A stretch of DNA of 64,000 bases from CAYZJR01 sp964503045 (lineage in GTDB: Bacteria; Cyanobacteriota; Vampirovibrionia; Obscuribacterales; Obscuribacteraceae): assembly GCA_964503045.1 (NCBI GenBank), contig CAZCZI010000023.1:1-64000 (forward strand), in the 5' to 3' direction. Within the stretch, counting starts at the first letter, position 1, and the number at the start of each line of letters is the position of its first letter. Shown here one piece after another: positions 15,043 to 22,280 of the stretch. The position numbers and the translations under genes are program-made. Under the pieces are notes generated by a model. The model was not told where the DNA came from, searched no databases, and saw nothing but the letters and a program-made list of their open reading frames with translations.

Positions 15043-15816
15043 TTAGTTTGTTGAAGCAGTCATGCGTTCAAAGAGTTTTTCAGGAGAGCCGAAGGTTTTC
15101 AGTCTTCCCAACACTTCATCGATTGCGTATCCCTTTTCGGCCAAAATCGTAGACATTGCCTCCATTTGCGGTGACTCGCAGGCGCCCCAACATCCATAGC
15201 ACGCCGCCCCCATACTCGGACATAATGCGCCACAACCAGCTGCTGTCACCGGGCCCAAACATGGTAGGTCATTTTCAATCAATACGCATGCATTTTCTCG
15301 CAATTTGCACTCCAAGCAGACAGGCTTTTGCGTAATGTAAGGCAAGTGATCTTTAAGTAGGCTGGCAGTCACAGAAAGAAACTGCGTGGCATTAATAGGA
15401 CACCCTGAAAGTTTCACGTCGACCTTCACATACTGATCGATGGGCGCTGCCGGAAGGATATCAAACGTCGAGTTTTCACCGTATACAGCACGCAGCATTT
15501 CAACTGCCGGACATCGATCGCAGGCACCCTTCTGTACGCAGCCCCACACGGCGCAGTTTCCTACGGCGACAAGCCAGCGCGAATTTGAGCGAATCTTTTT
15601 CAGCTTCTCAAGATCATGAGTTTGACTGACACTGCCTTCCACAAAAGTTATATCTACAGGTCCGTTATCGTTTTTGCTTTGCGCAAACGGAAAGCGAGCA
15701 ATGCGTACATATGGAAGAAGCTTCTCCAGATTCTCAAGAATAACAAGGAGCTCTCCGGCGCAGCCAGTCAGGCCTTCGACCGCAATACAGGGTAGTGGTT
15801 GTCCTTTTGTAGACAT
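15043..15816 (-). CDS. hydD: [NiFe]-hydrogenase small (delta) subunit
   Basis: Electron-transfer subunit of 257 residues. The ATG at 15816 is preferred because it follows the stop of the gamma gene by one base with GGTGG upstream; an earlier ATG at 15852 would overlap that gene. Cysteine patterns (GLTGCAGE, CAVWGCVQ, SGCPIN and a cysteine-rich C-terminal third with CLECKL and CYGCWG) indicate up to three iron-sulfur clusters. No twin-arginine signal or membrane anchor is present, so the enzyme is cytoplasmic. A ten-base gap precedes the large-subunit gene. Confidence 0.92.
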   Translation of the reverse strand: MSTKGQPLPCIAVEGLTGCAGELLVILENLEKLLPYVRIARFPFAQSKNDNGPVDITFVEGSVSQTHDLEKLKKIRSNSRWLVAVGNCAVWGCVQKGACDRCPAVEMLRAVYGENSTFDILPAAPIDQYVKVDVKLSGCPINATQFLSVTASLLKDHLPYITQKPVCLECKLRENACVLIENDLPCLGPVTAAGCGALCPSMGAACYGCWGACESPQMEAMSTILAEKGYAIDEVLGRLKTFGSPEKLFERMTASTN

Positions 15817-15817
15817 C

Positions 15818-16678
15818 TTAGGCCACCGAACACTTTCCGTTGCCGCACTCAATTACTTCTTGCATCAGACCTAGCTCCGACAACTGAAAAACTGGTCCTT
15901 CCTTGCATGTAAATCGTCCGCCAATGAAGCAGTGTCCGCACTTTCCAATTCCACACTTCATATGACGCTCAAGCGAGAGCCAAATCTGCTCATCGGATAA
16001 ATTCTTCTTTCTTAGCTCATCTACAACATACTTGTACATTACCGGAGGTCCGCAAACAGCAGCCTCGTAACTTTCTCCAATTGAAGCCATTTTGATCAAG
16101 TCGGTTACACGACCAACCTGCATCGCCATTGGTGGCCACTCGCAAATCATTACATCCTCGGCAGCGAGATACACTTCAATATCTCTTCGACGCAAAAGCA
16201 ACTTAAATTCCTGACGAAACAGGAGCTCGTCAGAGTGGCGCATTCCATAAACGAGAACCAGTTTACCGAATTCTTCTCTATGATCGAGCGCGTATTGCCA
16301 TAGCGACCGAATTGGAGCGATGCCGAGACCGCCGGCGATCATGCAGAGGTCTCTCCCTTTGTATCGATCAATCGGAAATCCGTGTCCGTATGGGCCTCTC
16401 AACCCGACCCAGTCGCCTTCTTGTAATTGAAACAGAGCATTTGTTACTCTACCGACCCTGCGAACCATCAGCTGTATGGTTTCTGACACTCTGCCGGAAC
16501 ACACTGATATTGGGCATTCGCCCACACCCGGTATCCACAGCTCGACGAATTGACCAGGCATGCAACCCGAGAGACTGCCAGTGCTCTCAGAGAACTCGAA
16601 CAGGAAGTTATCTTGCGACATCGGGACGATTGCTCGAAGCTTGGCTTTAACCGGCATAAACGGGGTGGTGGGAATCAT
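15818..16678 (-). CDS. hydG: Hydrogenase gamma subunit, FAD/NAD(P)-binding
   Basis: Diaphorase-type subunit of 286 residues linking the hydrogenase to NAD(P)H. The N-terminal half is a ferredoxin-reductase-like FAD domain with the GPYGHGFP loop. The central part has the NAD-binding segment IAGGLGIAPIRS. A C-terminal cysteine set (CGIGKCGHC...C) binds a [2Fe-2S] cluster as in the dihydroorotate dehydrogenase electron-transfer subunit. Its ATG overlaps the stop of the beta gene as ATGA, so the two are translationally coupled. Confidence 0.92.
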   Translation of the reverse strand: MIPTTPFMPVKAKLRAIVPMSQDNFLFEFSESTGSLSGCMPGQFVELWIPGVGECPISVCSGRVSETIQLMVRRVGRVTNALFQLQEGDWVGLRGPYGHGFPIDRYKGRDLCMIAGGLGIAPIRSLWQYALDHREEFGKLVLVYGMRHSDELLFRQEFKLLLRRRDIEVYLAAEDVMICEWPPMAMQVGRVTDLIKMASIGESYEAAVCGPPVMYKYVVDELRKKNLSDEQIWLSLERHMKCGIGKCGHCFIGGRFTCKEGPVFQLSELGLMQEVIECGNGKCSVA

Positions 16679-17727
16679 CTAGCCTCCTCTCCTTCTTCCT
16701 TTTTGGCACTTCGAGTTTCTTGCAGAGTCTTCACAACCGAGACAAGGTCGTCAATTCCTGCCGGGCATGAGACTGTGCAACGCCCGCAACCTACGCACGT
16801 TTTGAATCCGTAGGGATCATCGAACCCATGCAGCTTATGCCTGTACCAGAACTTCAAACGTTCAGTCGGAGTCGGTCGAAAATTGAAGTCGCCACCTACC
16901 TTTGCAAATCCAACGAATTGGCAACTGTCCCACTCTCTGCGCCTCTCGCCTGCACCGTCGTGAAGGCTTGCCACATCGATGAGATCGAAGCAATAGCAAG
17001 TCGGACAGACCGGCGTGCAATTTCCACAGCTGAGACATCGTTTTCCCATCTCATCCCAAACCTTGTTGTCGGTTTCGAGATCCATAACGGTGCGCAGATT
17101 GTCTGGCGCAAAGCCATTAGAGAATGCTTCCGCACGAGTGTTCCAAAAATCTTTGTAGCGACTGCGATCGACTTCATTTGCAATTCGAACAAACTCCCGG
17201 GAAGAGTCGAGCACGCTCATGCCAGCCTGCGTTATTGCCTCAATGAAATAGTCATCGCCAAGATCGGTGAGAAACAAATCGTATCCCTTTGTCGGACATT
17301 CGGTGCCCATCGACTGACAAAAGCAATATCGATCAGGCATACAAGACAAGCCAACTATCAAGCTTGACTCGCGACGCTTGAGATAATGACTATCAGCAGG
17401 TCCTGCCGAAAAGATTGTATCCATGATGCCGATGCCGGCGAGGTCGCACGGGTGCACTCCAAATATGATTTGAAAATCCAACTCAGGCTCGCACTCACGC
17501 ACCTCTTCGTTGTCGTAAGTAATAATCGTTTCGCTGGGTGGATAGAAGAACTTCTTGGGTGGCAAGATCGTCCGCAATGCCTCGAAGGCGATTTCATGCG
17601 GTGTCTCCACCTTCTTGAAGGCAAACGACAAATCGGAAACTTTCACTGGAGCATAGACAGTTCCAACGCCTTGGAGCACCACGAAGAATTTGTCAAACTC
17701 TTTCTTCAGTAAACGAGCACGCGACAT
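16675..17727 (-). CDS. hydB: Hydrogenase beta subunit, 4Fe-4S protein
   Basis: First gene of the hydrogenase operon, 350 residues. The C-terminal part has two ferredoxin-like clusters, CLSCGNCTPVCP and CVGCGRCTVSCP; the middle contains further cysteines (CDLAGI, CFCQSMG) common to this family. It passes electrons between the small subunit and the flavin subunit. A low-oxygen box overlaps the end of hypC 83 bp upstream, so the structural operon probably has its own promoter even though the hyp genes lie just upstream on the same strand. Confidence 0.92.
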   Translation of the reverse strand: MSRARLLKKEFDKFFVVLQGVGTVYAPVKVSDLSFAFKKVETPHEIAFEALRTILPPKKFFYPPSETIITYDNEEVRECEPELDFQIIFGVHPCDLAGIGIMDTIFSAGPADSHYLKRRESSLIVGLSCMPDRYCFCQSMGTECPTKGYDLFLTDLGDDYFIEAITQAGMSVLDSSREFVRIANEVDRSRYKDFWNTRAEAFSNGFAPDNLRTVMDLETDNKVWDEMGKRCLSCGNCTPVCPTCYCFDLIDVASLHDGAGERRREWDSCQFVGFAKVGGDFNFRPTPTERLKFWYRHKLHGFDDPYGFKTCVGCGRCTVSCPAGIDDLVSVVKTLQETRSAKKEEGEEAR

Positions 17728-17809
17728 CTTTAAGCACCAAATCGTAAGTAACTATCACATTAGACATCATTTGCCGTTCCAGAGACATCGACCCAAAGAC
17801 CACTCGGCG

Positions 17810-17825
17810 TCGTCCTTTGGGACTA
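17810..17825. promoter_or_regulatory. Low-oxygen box (9/12) of the hydrogenase operon
   Basis: TCGTCCTTTGGGACTA; the inner part GTCC-TTTG-GGAC resembles the inverted GGGAC elements of DosR sites. It overlaps the stop codon of hypC and lies 83 bp upstream of hydB. CCCAAAG (17792-17798) can also pair with CTTTGGG (17815-17821), so a hairpin after hypC is an alternative reading. Confidence 0.5.
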
Positions 17826-18035
17826 TTTGTCGCGAAGAGCTTCCAAGAGCTTAATAGTCTCGCCGGCTGCCTCCGGCTCTAAAACATGTAGGGCAATGGT
17901 TCCATGAACCAATACCCAATCGCCAACGCGCGCACCTTCGCACGCAAGAAATACTTCCTTCTGCAAACCGTAGACTTCAACTTTGGCTTTGGCTTGCGTA
18001 AGCGCAAGAATCTTAGCAGGAACTGACAGACACAC
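17823..18035 (-). CDS. hypC: Hydrogenase maturation chaperone HypC (first copy)
   Basis: A 70-residue HypC/HybG-family chaperone that holds the Fe(CN)2CO group with HypD and delivers it to the large subunit. The GTG at 18035 is chosen because AAGGAG lies nine bases upstream and the second codon then gives the essential Cys2 (start MCLSVPAKIL); a longer frame would bury that cysteine. It overlaps hypB by 23 bp. A second, distinct HypC is encoded at 24644-24904. Confidence 0.9.
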   Translation of the reverse strand: MCLSVPAKILALTQAKAKVEVYGLQKEVFLACEGARVGDWVLVHGTIALHVLEPEAAGETIKLLEALRDK

Positions 18036-18711
18036 CGTTACACTCCTTGGCCTTAGCACCAAATGCAGTTGAGATCCAGTCAATCCATTCCTTGATTCCG
18101 TGCCCGGTGACCACCGATGTCTCAAAGAAAACCGCCTCGGAGTTCAGGTCGCGAACATACTGTTTTGCAGCTTGAATGTTGAAATTCACGTGAGGCAGAA
18201 GATCGCATTTAGTGAAGATCACAGCATCGCAGTTCTTGAAGATTATCGGATATTTGATTGGCTTGTCGTCTCCTTCGGTTACCGAAAGCAACACAACTCT
18301 TTTGTGCTCGCCTAGTGGAAACTCGGCAGGACACACAAGGTTTCCAACGTTCTCAATAAATAGAAGCTTGATACCCGACAACTCTTCGACATGCAGCAAA
18401 CGGGCAACCATCTGAGCATCGAGGTGGCAACTCCTGCCTGTGCTTATCTGCATGACTCTTTCGCAATACTTCTGCAGCCGTTGCGCATCGAGATTGCCAA
18501 CCATGTCTCCCTCAATCACTGCGACCTTCAAGTCCGAATCGAGCATTCCGAGGGTTTTCTCCAACAAGCTCGTCTTTCCGGCTCCGGGAGCGCTCATCAA
18601 ATTTATCGCGAATACACCGTCTTCATCCAGGTGTTCGCGATTGTGTCGAGCCATCTCCTCGTTTCCCGAGAGAATTCGCTCAACCATGTGCTCATCTACC
18701 AGTTCGTGCAT
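18013..18711 (-). CDS. hypB: Hydrogenase nickel incorporation GTPase HypB
   Basis: GTPase of 232 residues that drives nickel insertion. It has the P-loop SAPGAGKTSLLE, a metal/switch segment GRSCHLDA and the guanine-specificity segment TKCDLL. The N-terminus lacks the histidine-rich nickel-storage stretch found in some HypB proteins. AGGAG lies ten bases upstream of the ATG. Overlaps hypA by 20 bp and hypC by 23 bp, so hypA-hypB-hypC form one translationally coupled unit. Confidence 0.94.
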   Translation of the reverse strand: MHELVDEHMVERILSGNEEMARHNREHLDEDGVFAINLMSAPGAGKTSLLEKTLGMLDSDLKVAVIEGDMVGNLDAQRLQKYCERVMQISTGRSCHLDAQMVARLLHVEELSGIKLLFIENVGNLVCPAEFPLGEHKRVVLLSVTEGDDKPIKYPIIFKNCDAVIFTKCDLLPHVNFNIQAAKQYVRDLNSEAVFFETSVVTGHGIKEWIDWISTAFGAKAKECNGVSVSSC

Positions 18712-19084
18712 GCTCAGGTTGCTCCTTTTGCCGAGATAGTAAAGTTATTCCAATGACATCCAACTCTTCGCCAGAAAGCAACTTGCCAATTCCAGCATCA
18801 CAAATTTCGCACTTAAATGTATTATCTGCAGACGGCCGGTAGGTGTGAGTGCCTGATCTGCACACAGCCTTAGCCTGAATTGTTTCCGCTTCTAATTTGC
18901 AGCCGCTGCAGCCGTCATGAAAGTCTTTCAGATGATCGAAAGCAAACTCGAGCGATTCAATATCGACATTCCTGAACTCGCCAACAATAATCTGAATCTT
19001 CATCACCGTATCTGCGTTCGGAGTCTTCTTCAACTTTGAAGAAGCAATACTCAAAATAGATTGAGCGATTGTAGCTTCATGCAT
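18692..19084 (-). CDS. hypA: Hydrogenase nickel chaperone HypA
   Basis: Nickel-binding partner of HypB, 130 residues, beginning with the canonical MHE that binds nickel through His2. The zinc part is unusual: the second pair is CEIC, but the first reads CRSGTH, so a cysteine expected three residues after the first is glycine and a histidine follows nearby. An additional CSGC lies upstream. Zinc may be bound by Cys3His or the extra cysteines may compensate. Overlaps the protease gene by 8 bp. Confidence 0.9.
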   Translation of the reverse strand: MHEATIAQSILSIASSKLKKTPNADTVMKIQIIVGEFRNVDIESLEFAFDHLKDFHDGCSGCKLEAETIQAKAVCRSGTHTYRPSADNTFKCEICDAGIGKLLSGEELDVIGITLLSRQKEQPEHARTGR

Positions 19085-19634
19085 CTTTCTTCAATGACTC
19101 CAATATAACTGAAATTACTACGGACAATCTGTTGACTAGTGTGGGCAATGTCCTGTTCATATCCTCACTCAAATGCTGAGACCATTCAACGTCACCGGCC
19201 TCGACACCAAAAAAAACTATTCGTTTGGGCAAGACCCCTTGCCCGTTGATCAATCGCAATTCGTCGACAAAGGAAATTCCATGGGAGGAAACTAACTTCG
19301 ACAAGCTTGAATGGTTCTCTAAGACGGACAAGAGATCTAAGACGGTCACAGTACCGGGTGCCGCACCACTTTTGGTGCAGTCGACTATGATTGCCGCGTT
19401 ATGTCCCTGTAAACACTCAGAAAGGTATTCGCAATGAGTACCAAGATCAAAGCAGCAAACATCAGATAGGCTCTGCTCGGGTAAGGCATCGCACAACTTA
19501 GAAGCAATACCGTCATCACCTCGCAGGGTGTTACCTATGGAGATCAGGCAGAGACCGGCTGGCGTCGCAGCCATAGAGTGCGAACACCTAATGGCATTGT
19601 TTGATTCCGTGCCGAGCACTTTCAATTTCGACAC
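19077..19634 (-). CDS. Hydrogenase maturation endopeptidase (HyaD/HybD/HycI family)
   Basis: Cleaves the C-terminal extension of the large subunit after nickel insertion. The fold signature SIGNTLRGDDGIA with the metal-binding acidic residue, and DLGTHCEYL, are clear. From the GTG at 19634 it has 185 residues; an internal ATG at 19574 would remove a 20-residue leader that the family normally lacks and is a good alternative. A TATAAA (19660-19665, minus strand) upstream favours the longer form or a short leader. First gene of the protease-hypA-hypB-hypC operon. Confidence 0.85.
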   Translation of the reverse strand: MSKLKVLGTESNNAIRCSHSMAATPAGLCLISIGNTLRGDDGIASKLCDALPEQSLSDVCCFDLGTHCEYLSECLQGHNAAIIVDCTKSGAAPGTVTVLDLLSVLENHSSLSKLVSSHGISFVDELRLINGQGVLPKRIVFFGVEAGDVEWSQHLSEDMNRTLPTLVNRLSVVISVILESLKKDA

Positions 19635-19659
19635 CTGTCGGAGCCCCCAAAATCGCTAT

Positions 19660-19708
19660 TTTATAGGCTCGCACATTGCGATTTGAACGGAATCAACCTT
19701 GAGGCCGA
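19660..19708 (-). promoter_or_regulatory. Promoter of the hyp operon with low-oxygen box (9/12)
   Basis: TCAACCTTGAGGCCGA at 19693-19708 is the box, and TATAAA (reading the minus strand, 19665-19660) is a likely -10, 38 bp between centres. The start at 19634 follows at once. Confidence 0.45.
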
Positions 19709-19730
19709 CCTTGAACTTCATTCGTGAAAA

Positions 19731-19746
19731 TAATCCTTTCGGTTGA
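19731..19746. promoter_or_regulatory. Low-oxygen box (10/12) upstream of a tandem USP
   Basis: TAATCCTTTCGGTTGA, 90 bp before the ATG at 19836. Together with 19693-19708 it gives each of the two divergent operons its own box. No clear -10 at the usual distance. Confidence 0.5.
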
Positions 19747-19835
19747 GACCGCAGCGAAGTACGTTTCATCCTCGCGATCAATTCGCCGAAACACCATTGA
19801 TGTTGTAATAGACTTGGCGCCAGGAGGTCGCACTT

Positions 19836-20744
19836 ATGCCATTCAAAAACATACTCATTGCCCTTGATGGGTCAAAGTACAGCCAGATCGCTGCAGAATA
19901 CGGTTTTTGGCTAGCATCGAGTCTCGACTCCGGTCTTGCAGGAATTCATGTTTTAGATCCAAGACTTGTCGACTTGTTTATAGCACCGGAATTTGCGGAA
20001 GCACTAGGTTTTAGCCGGTCAGTCGACACTGCAGAAAAGGTCTTTGTCGCTCTTCGTAGAATAGGCAAAGTCATTCTGGATTTGTTTGCCACAGAAGCGA
20101 TTGGAAGAGGAATAAAAGCGACAACAATCCTTGGTGAGGGCTACATAGTCGATGAAATTCTACGGGAAGCCCGCTCTTGTGATCTAGTTATCGTAGGTCA
20201 TAGGGGCCGTGGCGAGTGTCAAGTCCCGACAGATTTAGTGATTGGTTCAGTGGCCGAAAGAGTGGCAATAAATTGCTCCAAACCGGTTCTTATAGCTGTG
20301 AAACCAGTGTCAGACCTGAAGCAAGTCTTGGTTGCATATGACGGTAGTGAAGCCGCACGTGGCGCATTGTTGATGGCGGAGAACCTGGCAAAGAACGCTA
20401 ATGCCAAGCTCAAAGCAATTACAGTTGTAGGTTCGTCAAAAGAGCGAGCTGAAGCACATCTCTTAATTGAAGACGGTCGCGCGTATCTACGCGAAAAGTG
20501 GCAAGAAGAAGTCTTCTCGATTGAAGAAGGAGCCGTAGCGCCAATCATACTCGACTATGCCAATGTCACCAACAGTCTATTGGTATTGGGAGCATATGGC
20601 TTTAAGAACCCTGACGAAAACATTCTGGGTAGCACTACCACGCGGGTGGTGAGAAACGCAAAGGCATCTGTGCTCATTTACAAACCAAGCACCAAAGCTT
20701 CTGAGTCAAAAGACGATGAGGGTCTCCGCGTATTGATGGCTTAA
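19836..20744 (+). CDS. Tandem universal stress protein
   Basis: Two UspA domains in 302 residues, with AGGAGG seven bases before the ATG. The N-terminal domain has VGHRGRGE and later IGSVAER, a variant nucleotide loop with a longer spacer than G-x2-G-x9-G. The C-terminal domain (from QVLVAYDGSEAA) has GAYGFKNPDENILGSTT, near the ATP pattern. This architecture differs from the other tandem USPs in the window and resembles cyanobacterial and proteobacterial double-domain forms. Followed after 25 bp by a small membrane protein gene, and a terminator after that. Confidence 0.9.
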   Translation: MPFKNILIALDGSKYSQIAAEYGFWLASSLDSGLAGIHVLDPRLVDLFIAPEFAEALGFSRSVDTAEKVFVALRRIGKVILDLFATEAIGRGIKATTILGEGYIVDEILREARSCDLVIVGHRGRGECQVPTDLVIGSVAERVAINCSKPVLIAVKPVSDLKQVLVAYDGSEAARGALLMAENLAKNANAKLKAITVVGSSKERAEAHLLIEDGRAYLREKWQEEVFSIEEGAVAPIILDYANVTNSLLVLGAYGFKNPDENILGSTTTRVVRNAKASVLIYKPSTKASESKDDEGLRVLMA

Positions 20745-20769
20745 GACTTTCTACCGAGGGAGGTGACAA

Positions 20770-20988
20770 ATGTTCTCGTATTCTGATCTCAAAAGAGCTT
20801 TGTATGCTTTCGAGTGCCTTCTAGGTGTATTGCTTCTTTGGCTTGCGTTTCAATTAGCGCTCACACCAAGCGAGGACGCGATCGTCTATCTACTGCCGAG
20901 TGCTATCCTTGGCGCTGTCGGTTGGGCATGTGTGATGTTCGCGTTGGAAGCATATTGGTTTCGCGACGATCCTGATATCTGGCGCTAG
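20770..20988 (+). CDS. Small two-helix membrane protein
   Basis: A 72-residue protein with GGGAGGTG before the ATG. Hydrophobic helices lie at about residues 13-33 and 38-62, and the C-terminus is acidic (RDDPDIWR). It is the second gene of the operon with the tandem USP and ends 57 bp before a strong terminator. No family recognised; length and topology recall the small membrane protein at 4059-4406. Confidence 0.65.
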   Translation: MFSYSDLKRALYAFECLLGVLLLWLAFQLALTPSEDAIVYLLPSAILGAVGWACVMFALEAYWFRDDPDIWR

Positions 20989-21045
20989 CCGCCTGCAAGC
21001 ATAGTACACAACAAGCAAGTGGATTTTAAAAGGTCTCAAAAGAAT

Positions 21046-21084
21046 CAGTAGCGATCAATTTGATTGATCGCTACTGTTTTTTGG
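21046..21084 (+). terminator. Rho-independent terminator
   Basis: CAGTAGCGATCAAT (21046-21059) pairs perfectly with ATTGATCGCTACTG (21063-21076) around a three-base loop and is followed by six T. It ends the USP operon on the plus strand. On the minus strand a T-rich stretch also follows, so it may serve the convergent USP genes too. Confidence 0.9.
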
Positions 21085-21098
21085 GCTCAATAAAATCG

Positions 21099-21590
21099 CT
21101 ATTGGTGAACTGCCCCAGTTTCTTTCCCAATTTCACCGTGTTCAGCCGGGACTTTCAACCTCACAAGCTCAACCGTGCAGTGCGCATTCTGCGCAACCGC
21201 GGCAGGCACTGTACCTGCGAGCATCAGCCGATTTGGCGAGCGTCCATGGGCTCCCACTACAATTTTGTCTGCCATCCACTCAGCAGCCGCTTCGACAATT
21301 TCCTTACGAGCTTTTCCATGCCTAATTTCAGTATGAACCAAACAATCGGGCAACTTCGACTGCAATTGTTCTCTGGCTTGACTGAGAACCTCCGAAGCAG
21401 CTTTACACCGCTGGTCTGCGACTGCTATGAGCAAATCCTTCCATTTGTAGGCTCCGAATTCGTCAAGCTGCGTCGGCTCCACTACAGTCAAAATCTTGAA
21501 GTTGGTGCCTTCGGGCCAGTGCTGTCTCAACATTGAGTCAATGATTTGTTGAGCATAAACGCTCTGATCGATTGCCACTATTACTTTCAT
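21099..21590 (-). CDS. Universal stress protein, single domain
   Basis: A 163-residue UspA-domain protein beginning MKVIVAIDQS. The ATP loop GAHGRSPNRLMLAGT fits G-x2-G-x9-G-T. Its ATG directly follows the stop codon of the upstream USP (TAAATG), so the two are translated together. Similar in plan to the USP at 57391-57891. Confidence 0.9.
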   Translation of the reverse strand: MKVIVAIDQSVYAQQIIDSMLRQHWPEGTNFKILTVVEPTQLDEFGAYKWKDLLIAVADQRCKAASEVLSQAREQLQSKLPDCLVHTEIRHGKARKEIVEAAAEWMADKIVVGAHGRSPNRLMLAGTVPAAVAQNAHCTVELVRLKVPAEHGEIGKETGAVHQ

Positions 21591-22097
21591 TTATCCAAAC
21601 CTTATTGCGTCGATGTGTGCCTTTTCTTCGTTCTTCGGGGTCTCTTGATGGGCTACCTTTTGTTTCACAATTTCAATTGAGCATGGAGCATGACTTGCAA
21701 CCCTTTCCGCTACGCTGCCGAGGAGGAATCGTTGGAATCCTCTACGCCCATGCGAGCCGACCACAATAAGGTCCGCATCCCATTGCTTCGCTTCTTCTAG
21801 AATTGAATCTGCGATAAATCCATGCAATACATCACCGCTTACCTTGGTCTCGCCAAAGACTGGTTTCAACCGAGCGACAAACTCATGAATGAATTGTTTG
21901 CAGTGTGCAATGATTTCCTTTTCCGCATCAATCATTGATTCAACTATGTAGCCACCTGCAAAACCATAGCTAGCCATGACCGGCTCCACGACAGTGACAA
22001 CACGAACCTCGGTACCGTCAGTCCATTTTCGTTCCAAAATCGTCTCAACCGCATGGGTCGAACAAGTAGAATCATCTACTGCTATGAGAATCTTCAT
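21591..22097 (-). CDS. Universal stress protein, single domain
   Basis: A 168-residue UspA-domain protein. The ATG at 22097 (AGGATG upstream) gives the typical start MKILIAVDDST; the frame extends 26 codons further without support. The ATP loop GSHGRRGFQRFLLGS is intact. First gene of a two-USP operon, transcribed away from hypF, with a box between them (22211-22226). Confidence 0.92.
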   Translation of the reverse strand: MKILIAVDDSTCSTHAVETILERKWTDGTEVRVVTVVEPVMASYGFAGGYIVESMIDAEKEIIAHCKQFIHEFVARLKPVFGETKVSGDVLHGFIADSILEEAKQWDADLIVVGSHGRRGFQRFLLGSVAERVASHAPCSIEIVKQKVAHQETPKNEEKAHIDAIRFG

Positions 22098-22210
22098 GAT
22101 TGCATCCTTTGCGAACTTGATGCCCTCATTGTGCCGTCTACGCGGACAATAGGTATCGACCAAACGGCTTATCATCCAAAACAGCCGGTAAACTACTATT
22201 GGCTCATCAG

Positions 22211-22253
22211 TAATCCCTGAGAATGATTGCCAAGCAGAGAATGCAGGTAGAAT
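22211..22253 (+). promoter_or_regulatory. Low-oxygen box (10/12) and -10 of the hypF operon
   Basis: TAATCCCTGAGAATGA (22211-22226) followed by TAGAAT (22248-22253); centres 32 bp apart, which places the box around -45. It lies 55 bp from the hypF ATG and 114 bp from the divergent USP. Confidence 0.6.
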
Positions 22254-22280
22254 GAAGATTCATCAAGGCGAAACTAGCTT

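Noticed and set aside
21046..21076. FNR-like symmetry GATCAAT...ATTGATC
   Set aside because: It is the stem of a clear terminator after a plus-strand operon with a T tract.
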